Of a DNA stretch of 64,000 nt, positions 33,918 to 41,717 are shown piece by piece. This stretch comes from UBA4742 sp037138595. GTDB lineage: Bacteria > Actinomycetota > Acidimicrobiia > Acidimicrobiales > Acidimicrobilacustridaceae. A program made the translations under genes and the position numbers. The notes under the pieces were generated by a model. It was not told the origin of the DNA, searched no databases, and saw only the letters and a program-made list of their open reading frames with translations. Each line of letters begins with the position of its first letter. Position 1 is the first letter of the stretch. The stretch spans positions 40,706 to 104,705 of the forward strand of contig JBAXIB010000009.1 in NCBI GenBank assembly GCA_037138595.1, written 5' to 3'.

Positions 33918-35810
33918 TCAAGATGCGGGAGTGTTGAGCCCAGCCATTTCTTGTTCGGCGCCTTGAACCAGGCTGCAACGAACTCGGGTGCCGCGACCGA
34001 CTTGACTGGTGACTTCGAGGGATGCACCGATGCTTGAAGCGCGCTCTCGCATGCCGAGAATGCCGTAGGAGTCAAGGCGTCCGGCGGTTCCGCTTGGAAA
34101 TCCAGCGCCATTGTCGGTGATCTCGAGCACTGCAGACTCGCCGTCGCACCGCCACAACACCCGAACGACCGTTGCCTTGGCATGTCGTTCGACGTTGGTG
34201 ATTGCTTCTTGGGCAATTCGCCACATCTCGCGTTCCTGCAAAATGGGCAGCCGTGAACCGTGGTCGCAGAACAGCTCAATTTGGAGGTCGGTTCGCTCCT
34301 GTACTCGTGCGGCGTAGGACTCAAGGGTATTGGTCATGTCTTGGCTGTCGGATACATCCGTACGCAGGTCATAAAGGGTGTCGCGTACTTCGCGAATGAC
34401 TGACCGCACGTCATCTCGAAGCTCCTCAAGGGCGGTGCCCAATGCTTCGCCCTTTTTCTCGCGGCTAACAATCCGATCAAGTTCAAATGCGAGATAGGCC
34501 AAAGATTGACCGATTCGATCATGAAGGTCTCGAGCGATTCGCGTGCGCTCCTCGTCGGCACCAACGGTTCGCAGGCGACCAAACCATCGGGCGTTATCAA
34601 TCGTCAGGGCAACCGGCTCAACAAAACCCTGCAGAAGTTCAAAGTCCCGGTTTGAAAAATGGCGTTCGGTTCGGTGCTCAACGGCAAGAACACCAATTAA
34701 GACATCGCGAACCATAAGTGCTGCATACATGCCCGAGCGAGATTTTGGTCCAAGTCCGGGTCCGTCGACTTCGGCGAGTTGAGGGGCACTAATGACGATT
34801 GATGCGTCAATTGCTGCTCGAACCGGCGGCGGGAGATCTCGAGAATCTAAGTGGGTCTGGATCCGAAGGTTCTCCTGGCGAATGACCTCCCATTGGGCAT
34901 CGGTGTCATTGAGCATCAAGATCGCCACACTGTCGAAATCAAACAGGCTGCGAAGTCTTGTCATGGTGGTGTCAAGGACCTCGTTGAGATCAAGGGATGC
35001 CGGAAGGGTCTGGGTCACTCGGTGGAGCGAAAACAGCAACGAGTTGGCTTCGGCGAGGCGCCCAAGCCGGTCGAGCGCTAGGGAGTGTTGACGGTCGGCT
35101 TCACCAGAAATCCATCGGCCGTATCCCGCGACTACTGCAACCAGGATGACAACGAGGCTCCACTCAGCCGACAGCTGAATCCGTGCCGCGCTTGGGTCAG
35201 GAACAAGTTCGACGATAGTGACCGCAATTGACGATGCAATGCCGATTCGAAGCGCAAAACCAAAACCGCGGCTAAATCCGGCGACAACAACCGCAGTCAT
35301 AAGTGAAAATATGAATGGCGAATCCCATGCGCCCGTCGTGCACAATGCCGTCACCCCGAGCGCCACTTCAGCCAAGACCTCAAGCAGGCTACGGATGGTG
35401 CCCATATAGCGAATCGGGCTAATCGTGCGCAGCACGGTGTAACTCAAGATGACTGCGCACCAGATGGCGATGAGTTGGTTGTCGTTGAAGCGGTCGACAG
35501 CAAGCGCAAGCGACATGACCGTGGTGCCCCACCGGATCGCAAGAATTGCCGCGCCGAATGCGGCGACCCGGTCGATCGATTCGTCGAGGCCGAGGCCGTC
35601 GATACTCGCGGTGCCGTCGGTTGTATTGCTTAGGCTGGCAATTCGTTGTGACCAGGTCACCGGCGATGCTGGGGTGAGGTCAGGCAATACCGGTTCAGCA
35701 TCTATCGAAAACGGTTTGTTTTTGGTTTCAAATGGGTTCACGGTTTGCCTGTCGGTTGCTGAACGGTCCGGGAGAGGACACCTTCGGGCCAATCGCGATG
35801 CTACCGTCAC
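33918..35810 (-). CDS. Membrane sensor histidine kinase with GAF domain (NarX/DesK-like)
   Basis: In the 630-residue frame, about six membrane helices lie at 85-235, a GAF domain at about 270-405, a HisKA_3 dimerisation domain with DEERTRIARDLHDRIGQSL (phospho-acceptor His430), and an HATPase with EAITNVERHAKAT and ITDNGAGFPSGTAG. The signal is unknown. It pairs with the NarL-type regulator just downstream. The start is uncertain: GTG at 35810 gives the full frame and lies five bases from the proposed divergent coaE start; GTG at 35741 removes 23 residues that look non-conserved and may be better. Confidence 0.9.
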   Translation of the reverse strand: MTVASRLARRCPLPDRSATDRQTVNPFETKNKPFSIDAEPVLPDLTPASPVTWSQRIASLSNTTDGTASIDGLGLDESIDRVAAFGAAILAIRWGTTVMSLALAVDRFNDNQLIAIWCAVILSYTVLRTISPIRYMGTIRSLLEVLAEVALGVTALCTTGAWDSPFIFSLMTAVVVAGFSRGFGFALRIGIASSIAVTIVELVPDPSAARIQLSAEWSLVVILVAVVAGYGRWISGEADRQHSLALDRLGRLAEANSLLFSLHRVTQTLPASLDLNEVLDTTMTRLRSLFDFDSVAILMLNDTDAQWEVIRQENLRIQTHLDSRDLPPPVRAAIDASIVISAPQLAEVDGPGLGPKSRSGMYAALMVRDVLIGVLAVEHRTERHFSNRDFELLQGFVEPVALTIDNARWFGRLRTVGADEERTRIARDLHDRIGQSLAYLAFELDRIVSREKKGEALGTALEELRDDVRSVIREVRDTLYDLRTDVSDSQDMTNTLESYAARVQERTDLQIELFCDHGSRLPILQEREMWRIAQEAITNVERHAKATVVRVLWRCDGESAVLEITDNGAGFPSGTAGRLDSYGILGMRERASSIGASLEVTSQVGRGTRVRCSLVQGAEQEMAGLNTPAS

Positions 35811-35815
35811 TCTTC

Positions 35816-36415
35816 GTGTTACTCGTGGGACTTACCGGTGGAATTGGCTCGGGAAAGTCGACTGTGTCGGAGCAGTTCGCGCTTCTGGGTGCCGAAGTCG
35901 TTGATGCCGACGCAATCGTCCGTCAGGTTCAGCGTCCCGGTACTGACGTTTTCGCGGGGATCGTCGAGCGATTCGGCTTAGCAATCTTAAGTGCTGACGG
36001 CGATCTTGACCGCCAAGCGCTCGCCGCAATCGTATTTTCCGACGCTGATGCGCTCGCTGATTTGAACGGACTGGTGCACCCGGCGGTCGGTGTCGAAATC
36101 GAGCGCCGGTTGACAGAAGCGGCGATGACCGATCGGATCGTGATTCTTGATATTCCGCTCCTTGTTGAGTCAGGGCGAGACGACATGGCCGGCATCATCG
36201 TGGTTGATACTGATCCCGACATCGCAGTGGAACGCCTGGTAGTTCAACGAGGATTTTCTGATACCGATGCGCGCGCACGGATGGCACGTCAGGCGACACG
36301 CGATGAGCGCCTAGCGAAAGCTGATTTCGTGATTGACAATAACTCCGACCGGATCGAACTCGAAAAACACATTCGCGAATGTTGGTCGTGGATTGCCACG
36401 TTGGCGACACCATGA
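35816..36415 (+). CDS. coaE: Dephospho-CoA kinase
   Basis: The last step of coenzyme A synthesis phosphorylates dephospho-CoA. The 199-residue protein starts MLLVGLTGGIGSGKSTVS with Walker A GGIGSGKS, followed by DADAIVRQVQRPG and the lid/substrate region LDIPLLVESG. The frame is open to 35732, and ATG 35798 is another possible start, but GTG 35816 gives the usual CoaE N terminus and has TACCGT eight bases upstream. It lacks the C-terminal UPF0157/GrpB-like domain found in mycobacterial CoaE. Confidence 0.94.
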   Translation: MLLVGLTGGIGSGKSTVSEQFALLGAEVVDADAIVRQVQRPGTDVFAGIVERFGLAILSADGDLDRQALAAIVFSDADALADLNGLVHPAVGVEIERRLTEAAMTDRIVILDIPLLVESGRDDMAGIIVVDTDPDIAVERLVVQRGFSDTDARARMARQATRDERLAKADFVIDNNSDRIELEKHIRECWSWIATLATP

Positions 36416-36460
36416 GCGGCTTGAACGGCTTGATCGGCGTAGTTGGCAGACCGATGTCGC

Positions 36461-37816
36461 CTAGATGAGGTTGAGGCGTCGGCTGAGGTCGCTTTGGAGC
36501 TGCTGGTCTGGGTCGACGCGATTGCGAATGGCCCGCCATTCGTCGAGGCGCGGATACATCGCTTGCACGAGTTCCGGCCGGAGTCTGCTGTCTTTCGGGA
36601 GGTAAATACGACCACCGGCTTCGACGATCTGTTCATCGAGGCGGTCCAGTAGGTCGGTAAGTCCAGGCGCGCCGGTTGGGATATCGAGCGCAAGGGTCCA
36701 CCCCGGGATTGGAAACGACAACGGTCCGGCGTTCGAGGGACCAAAGCGCTTGAGCACTGCCAAAAATGACGTGCAGCCACTCGTGCTCAGCGCATCCACC
36801 GTGCGGCGGACGGTTTCCTCGGCACCGACTGGCACCGCGTATTGCCATTGAATGAATCCGCGACGGCCATAGATGCGGTTCCAATGGTCGACGAGATCGA
36901 GCGGATGGAAAAATGTGGAAATCGACTGCAGCTCGTCGCGTCGTAGGTGGGGAGCCTTGCGAAACCACACTTCATTGAATGCACGAATGGACCACTGATT
37001 AAGCAAGCCCGAAGGAATGAACCGCGGTGCACTGACCAAGACCGAGGGGTCAAAGCTGCGGGCGTCGGCATCAGTGCGAGTGGGCACTTCGTCGCGGTGT
37101 GCGAAACGGCCACGTGTCAGGATTGATCGCCCCAGTTTGGCACCCCGGGCCAATAAATCGATCCACGCCACTGAGTAGTCATAGTTGTCATCACCGGTTT
37201 CCATGAGCTCCATCACCGCGTCCAAGTTTGGTGCTCGGTCAGTATCAACCATGACTTGGCTCGTTTCGATGCGCGGGCACTGAAAGGTGACTGAAACGAT
37301 GAGACCGGTCAATCCCATACCGCCGAGGGTGGCCCAAAACAGGTCCGATTGTTCCGTTGGTGAGATCTCAACCAACGATCCGCCGACGAGTGCGAGTTCA
37401 ATCGCCAACACGTGATCACCAAATGATCCGGCGCGATGATGGTTCTTGCCATGAATGTCGGCGGCGACAGCTCCACCTACGGTCACGAAGCGGGTACCGG
37501 GAGTTACCGGAACAAAGAATCCGCGTGGGATGAGCTCGCGCATGATTGCATCAAGCGTTGCTCCAGCGCTCGCTCGGACCACACCGGTCGCTTCGTCGAG
37601 GTAGAAGTCGCTAACGCCGGTGGTGTCAATGATCCGACCGCCAGCATTTTGGGCGTTGTCGCCGTAACTCCGGCCCAGGCCCCGAGCTATTGATCCCCTT
37701 GAGGTGGAGTCGACGAGGGCATGACGTAAGTCGATCGCCGACGTCGGGCGATGCACATATCCAGCCGATGGACTGGTTCCACCCCATCCGTTGAGGAGTT
37801 TGCGGCGGAGCGCCAT
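36461..37816 (-). CDS. dprE1: Decaprenylphosphoryl-beta-D-ribose oxidase (DprE1 type)
   Basis: The FAD enzyme oxidises polyprenyl-phosphoryl-ribose at C2, the first half of epimerisation to the arabinose donor. Similarity to M. tuberculosis DprE1 is strong from end to end: ARGLGRSYGDNAQN, GTRFVTVGGAVAADIHGKNH (FAD site with the covalent/active-site His region), FHPLDLVDHWNR, SFPIPGW and YLPKDSR (catalytic Lys). The benzothiazinone-target Cys is Ala here (TLALD). I start at the ATG ending at 37816 (451-residue protein); an ATG at 37858 would overlap ubiA. It is last in the dprE2-ubiA-dprE1 operon. Confidence 0.93.
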   Translation of the reverse strand: MALRRKLLNGWGGTSPSAGYVHRPTSAIDLRHALVDSTSRGSIARGLGRSYGDNAQNAGGRIIDTTGVSDFYLDEATGVVRASAGATLDAIMRELIPRGFFVPVTPGTRFVTVGGAVAADIHGKNHHRAGSFGDHVLAIELALVGGSLVEISPTEQSDLFWATLGGMGLTGLIVSVTFQCPRIETSQVMVDTDRAPNLDAVMELMETGDDNYDYSVAWIDLLARGAKLGRSILTRGRFAHRDEVPTRTDADARSFDPSVLVSAPRFIPSGLLNQWSIRAFNEVWFRKAPHLRRDELQSISTFFHPLDLVDHWNRIYGRRGFIQWQYAVPVGAEETVRRTVDALSTSGCTSFLAVLKRFGPSNAGPLSFPIPGWTLALDIPTGAPGLTDLLDRLDEQIVEAGGRIYLPKDSRLRPELVQAMYPRLDEWRAIRNRVDPDQQLQSDLSRRLNLI

Positions 37817-37832
37817 CGTGGGGCCGGGGGCC

Positions 37833-38735
37833 TCAGGCTCGATAGACGGCATATGCATAGATGATCGCCCATGCCACACCGGCGGCGATCATTGATCGGT
37901 TATGGGTGAGTATTTCTTCGGGGTTCTCTCCGCCACCGTGCTCGAGGATCAGTCCGTACTGGAAGATTGCGATGACGAACGGCACAATCGAAAGTTCGAA
38001 CCAGGTTGCCGCATTTGGGCTCGCGTTGGCGGAGTCGAATGCCCAAAGGCAATACGAAATGACCACGACTCCCGTGGCGACCGAGCGTAAGTAACGGAGG
38101 AACTCGGGGGTATAGGTGCCGAGGGTGGATCGGACTGATCCGGCCTTTTCGCCGAGCGCGTGGAGTTCGCCTTCTCGCTTACCGATCACAACAAGCAGCG
38201 CACCGAAACTGATGACGATAAAGAACCATTCGGAAATTGGCAGGTCGGTCGCGGCCGCGCCGGCGATAGCCCGAAGTACGAATCCGGTAGCTACGGCAAC
38301 GATGTCAAGAATTGGTTGGTGCTTGAGCCACAGCGAATACGACGTTGTGAGGAGCAAATACGCAACCAACGTGATGCCGAGATTCCGCGTGGTGGAAAAG
38401 CCCACGATCAACGCGACCGCAAGGAGCACTGTGCCCACGACATAAGCCGTAAACGGCGAAATCAAGCCTGCGGCGATTGGTCGGTTGCGTTTAGTGGGGT
38501 GAAGGCGATCCGAAGCAACATCTCGTGCGTCGTTGAACAAATAAGTCGCACTGGAGGCAAGGCAAAATGCAACGAAAGCCAATAGGGCGGGCCCGAGGAC
38601 ATCGCGCGTATTGATGCTGCCTGCGGCAATTGGTGCGGCGAAGACGAGCACGTTTTTCGACCACTGGTGAGGCCGCATTGCTCGGGCAAGTGCCCGAATC
38701 CGAGACGCGTAAGAGACGCTCGATTCCACGTTCAC
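37833..38735 (-). CDS. ubiA: Decaprenyl-phosphate phosphoribosyltransferase (UbiA family)
   Basis: This 300-residue membrane prenyltransferase-fold protein should move phosphoribose from PRPP to a polyprenyl phosphate. The first Asp motif is NDARDVASDRLHPTKRNRP, and the second lies in SYSLWLKHQPILDIVAVA; RPHQWSKNVLVFAAP at the N terminus is typical of DPPR synthase. About eight or nine helices are visible. The GTG at 38735 overlaps the dprE2 stop by four bases, and this choice gives the usual family length. With DprE1 and DprE2 it completes the polyprenyl-phosphoryl arabinose pathway apart from the phosphatase step. Confidence 0.93.
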   Translation of the reverse strand: MNVESSVSYASRIRALARAMRPHQWSKNVLVFAAPIAAGSINTRDVLGPALLAFVAFCLASSATYLFNDARDVASDRLHPTKRNRPIAAGLISPFTAYVVGTVLLAVALIVGFSTTRNLGITLVAYLLLTTSYSLWLKHQPILDIVAVATGFVLRAIAGAAATDLPISEWFFIVISFGALLVVIGKREGELHALGEKAGSVRSTLGTYTPEFLRYLRSVATGVVVISYCLWAFDSANASPNAATWFELSIVPFVIAIFQYGLILEHGGGENPEEILTHNRSMIAAGVAWAIIYAYAVYRA

Positions 38736-39493
38736 CGCGCTGAAATGATGCGCCAAAGTGAACGGGGAAGATGTCGCATGATGAGGAACACCCATCTGAC
38801 GAGCGGCGGTGCCCAAACGATGTCTCGGCCCCGTTGGATGCCGCGGACGATCTCGTTCGCTACAGCTTCGGGCGTCGTCGAGAAGGGCTGCGCAGCAAGG
38901 CCGGCTGTCATCCGAGTATGGACAAACCCGGGGCGAACAACCATGACCTTGGCGCCGGAACCTACAAGCGAGTCACCGAGTCCCTGCGCGAATGCGTCAA
39001 GCCCCGCTTTCGATGATCCATAAATAAAGTTGGTTTTACGAGCGCGTTCAGCGGCGACCGATGATAAGACGATCAATGTTCCGTGTCCTTGTGAACGCAA
39101 GTTTTTCGCTACCGCGAGCCCAGCAGAAACAGCCCCGACGAAATTGACGCGAATCGCTTCGGCTGCCAATTCGGGGTCGGCCTCAAAATCGGACTGATCG
39201 CCAAGCACGCCAAAGGCAAGCAACACGACGTCGATGTCGCGGTGATCTTGGAAGATCGCATCGATCGCTGCTGCGTGTGACGAAGTATTGAGCGAGTCAA
39301 AGGTTCGGACATCAAGCTCGGCTCCGAGATTGGTCAATTCATCGACCTGGTCGACTACTGACTGTTTATCACGTACCGCCAAAATCACTCGTTTGCACCG
39401 CGATGCGATGAACTGCCGAACGGTTGCTAGTGCGATTTCAGACGATCCACCGAGGACGAGAATGGACTGCGGAGATCCGAAAGCGTCCTGCAT
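38732..39493 (-). CDS. dprE2: Decaprenylphosphoryl-2-keto-ribose reductase (DprE2 type)
   Basis: The 253-residue short-chain dehydrogenase reduces the 2-keto intermediate with NADH to complete epimerisation of ribose to arabinose. It has LVLGGSSEIALA, AFGVLGDQ, the catalytic SSVAAERARKTNFIYGSSKAG block and RPGFVHTRMTA, all closely matching mycobacterial DprE2. It is the first gene of the operon. A 12-base palindrome lies 18 bases before its ATG. Confidence 0.93.
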   Translation of the reverse strand: MQDAFGSPQSILVLGGSSEIALATVRQFIASRCKRVILAVRDKQSVVDQVDELTNLGAELDVRTFDSLNTSSHAAAIDAIFQDHRDIDVVLLAFGVLGDQSDFEADPELAAEAIRVNFVGAVSAGLAVAKNLRSQGHGTLIVLSSVAAERARKTNFIYGSSKAGLDAFAQGLGDSLVGSGAKVMVVRPGFVHTRMTAGLAAQPFSTTPEAVANEIVRGIQRGRDIVWAPPLVRWVFLIMRHLPRSLWRIISAR

Positions 39494-39510
39494 GAGTGTG
39501 GTTTCGCTTC

Positions 39511-39522
39511 CTTACTAGTAAG
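39511..39522. promoter_or_regulatory. 12-base perfect palindrome, possible operator for dprE2
   Basis: CTTACTAGTAAG is its own reverse complement and lies in the 126-base divergent region between dprE2 and uvrB, 18 bases from the dprE2 ATG and about 100 bases from uvrB. It does not match the LexA consensus. Confidence 0.4.
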
Positions 39523-39606
39523 CCGATTGCGCCCCTTCACCTTAGTTCGTGGTGCCTCTCGCTCTGCTGATTGGGGGTTGCTGGGGTTGGACGTCGACGC
39601 CATCGG

Positions 39607-39612
39607 TAGGAT
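39607..39612 (+). promoter_or_regulatory. Putative -10 element for leaderless uvrB start (TAGGAT)
   Basis: TAGGAT is followed by seven bases and the ATG at 39620. The G-rich part could also act as a weak ribosome-binding site, so the two explanations compete here. Confidence 0.4.
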
Positions 39613-39619
39613 TTCGATT

Positions 39620-41674
39620 ATGTCCGAGGCGTCAGCGAGCCCCAGTGTTGTTTCGTCGGCAACGCCATTTCGCTTGGTGAGCGATTTTGAACCGGCCGGC
39701 GATCAACCTCAAGCGATAGCACAGTTGACAACGGGCCTTGCGCGTGGCGATCGCTTTCAAACCCTCTTGGGCATTACCGGAAGCGGGAAAAGCGCAACGA
39801 TCGCGTGGACAATTGAGCAGATGCAGCGGCCGACGCTGGTCATTGCTCCGAACAAATCGCTCGCCGCCCAATTGGCAAATGAATTCAGAGAGTTTTTTCC
39901 CGACAACCGCGTTGAATACTTTGTTTCGTATTACGACTACTACCAGCCAGAGGCATACATGGCTGCGAGTGACACCTATATCGAAAAAGACAGTTCGGTC
40001 AATGACGAGATCGATCGATTGCGCCACTCGGCTACCTCGGCGCTGTTGACCCGTCGAGACACCATCGTGGTGGCGTCGGTTTCGTGTATTTATGGGTTGG
40101 GATCGCCTGAGGAATATCGAGATCAGTTATTGGTCGTGCGGAAGGGCGAAGAGCACGATCAGCGTTCGATCCTGCGGCGCCTCGTTGACATGCGCTACGA
40201 GCGCAACGACATGAATCTCGTGCGCGGCAAGTTTCGTGTGCGGGGCGACACCATCGAGATTCATCCCGCTTATGAATCGACGGCGATGCGCATCGAGCTG
40301 TTCGGCGACGAAATCGAGGGGATTTCCGAAGTCGACCCCGTCACCGGCGAGAAGGTCCGAGCACTCGATGAACTCGTGGTTTTTCCGGCGACGCATTACG
40401 TATCTGGTGAGGATCGGATGCGCGTCGCGATTGGTCGAATTGAAACCGAGCTGCAGGAGCGCTTGGCCGAATTCGAAGGTGCCGGAAAATTGCTCGAAGC
40501 TCAACGACTTCGAATGCGGACGCAATACGACCTCGAGATGATGCAAGAACTCGGTTATTGCAACGGAATCGAGAATTACAGCGCGCCGATCGACGGGCGC
40601 GCCCCTGGCGAGGCGCCGAGCACCTTGCTCGATTTTTTTCCGGATGACTTTTTAGTTGTGCTCGATGAGTCGCATCAGGCTGTACCGCAGCTCCATGGGC
40701 AATATGCGGGCGATCGAAGTCGGAAGGCCAACTTGATCGACCACGGCTTTCGCTTGCCGTCGGCTGCCGATAATCGGCCGTTGCGGTTCGAGGAATTCAT
40801 GGAGCGCGTCGGCCAGCTCGTATTCCTGTCTGCGACCCCTGGCCCGTTCGAACTTGAACACTCGAGTCAGATTGTCGAACAAGTCGTTAGGCCAACGGGA
40901 CTGATCGATCCCGAAGTGATCGTCAAACCAACCAAAGGCCAAATTGACGACCTCATCGAGCAGATCAATGCGCGCGTCGTAGCTGGCGACCGCGTGCTCG
41001 TGACGACACTGACCAAGAAAATGTCTGAAGACCTAAGCGATTATCTGCTCGAGCTCGGGGTGAAGGTGCGGTATCTCCACAGCGAAATCGACACCATCGA
41101 GCGCATCGAGATTTTGCGAGACCTGCGGCTTGGCGAGTTCGACGTGTTGGTCGGAATCAACCTGCTTCGTGAGGGCCTTGATCTACCGGAAGTTTCGCTG
41201 GTGGCAATTCTTGACGCCGACAAAGAAGGGTTCTTGCGTAGCGAAACGTCACTGATCCAAACCATCGGTCGCGCAGCGCGCAATGTTGACGGCCAAGTAA
41301 TCATGTACGCCGACAAGATCACTGATTCGATGCAGCGTGCCATTTCTGAGACGAATCGTCGACGAGGGCTTCAGCAGGCGTACAACCTTGAGCATGGGAT
41401 AAATCCGCAGACCATCATCAAAGCGGTGACCGATATCCTTGCTTATCTCCGGCCAAATAACGTCGCACCAGTTCCCGGTGGCGAACAACGATCTCGGGTG
41501 CGCGACAAGATCCGCGTCGATCTAAATGAGCTGCCCCACGATGAACTTGAGCGGCTCATTCGCACCCTTGAAGAAGAGATGCATGAAGCGTCGGGTGATC
41601 TGCGGTTCGAATACGCCGCGCGTCTTCGGGACGAGATCAAGGACCTCAAGCGAGAACTACGAGAAGTGGGCTGA
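39620..41674 (+). CDS. uvrB: UvrABC excinuclease subunit B
   Basis: The damage-verifying helicase-like subunit has 684 residues from the ATG at 39620; the frame upstream is open but not conserved. Motifs are GITGSGKSATIAW (Walker A), YYDYYQPEAYMAASDTYIEK (beta-hairpin), VVLDESHQAVPQLHG, TIGRAARN and the C-terminal UVR domain around ASGDLRFEYAARLRDEIK that contacts UvrC. It lies between the arabinose-donor genes and two membrane proteins. No LexA-type box is visible upstream, unlike uvrA. Confidence 0.97.
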   Translation: MSEASASPSVVSSATPFRLVSDFEPAGDQPQAIAQLTTGLARGDRFQTLLGITGSGKSATIAWTIEQMQRPTLVIAPNKSLAAQLANEFREFFPDNRVEYFVSYYDYYQPEAYMAASDTYIEKDSSVNDEIDRLRHSATSALLTRRDTIVVASVSCIYGLGSPEEYRDQLLVVRKGEEHDQRSILRRLVDMRYERNDMNLVRGKFRVRGDTIEIHPAYESTAMRIELFGDEIEGISEVDPVTGEKVRALDELVVFPATHYVSGEDRMRVAIGRIETELQERLAEFEGAGKLLEAQRLRMRTQYDLEMMQELGYCNGIENYSAPIDGRAPGEAPSTLLDFFPDDFLVVLDESHQAVPQLHGQYAGDRSRKANLIDHGFRLPSAADNRPLRFEEFMERVGQLVFLSATPGPFELEHSSQIVEQVVRPTGLIDPEVIVKPTKGQIDDLIEQINARVVAGDRVLVTTLTKKMSEDLSDYLLELGVKVRYLHSEIDTIERIEILRDLRLGEFDVLVGINLLREGLDLPEVSLVAILDADKEGFLRSETSLIQTIGRAARNVDGQVIMYADKITDSMQRAISETNRRRGLQQAYNLEHGINPQTIIKAVTDILAYLRPNNVAPVPGGEQRSRVRDKIRVDLNELPHDELERLIRTLEEEMHEASGDLRFEYAARLRDEIKDLKRELREVG

Positions 41675-41704
41675 CCCGTCCCAAAGCCCTGAGACTGTTC
41701 ACCC

Positions 41705-41710
41705 TACGAT
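41705..41710 (+). promoter_or_regulatory. Putative -10 element for leaderless start at 41718 (TACGAT)
   Basis: TACGAT is followed by seven bases and the ATG at 41718. There is no ribosome-binding site. It supports this start over those further upstream inside uvrB. Confidence 0.4.
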
Positions 41711-41717
41711 TTGTTCA

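Noticed and set aside
41526..41717. Upstream extension of the first GT-C-like gene into uvrB
   Set aside because: The added residues are Arg/Ser-rich out-of-frame uvrB sequence; the ATG at 41718 has its own leaderless promoter.
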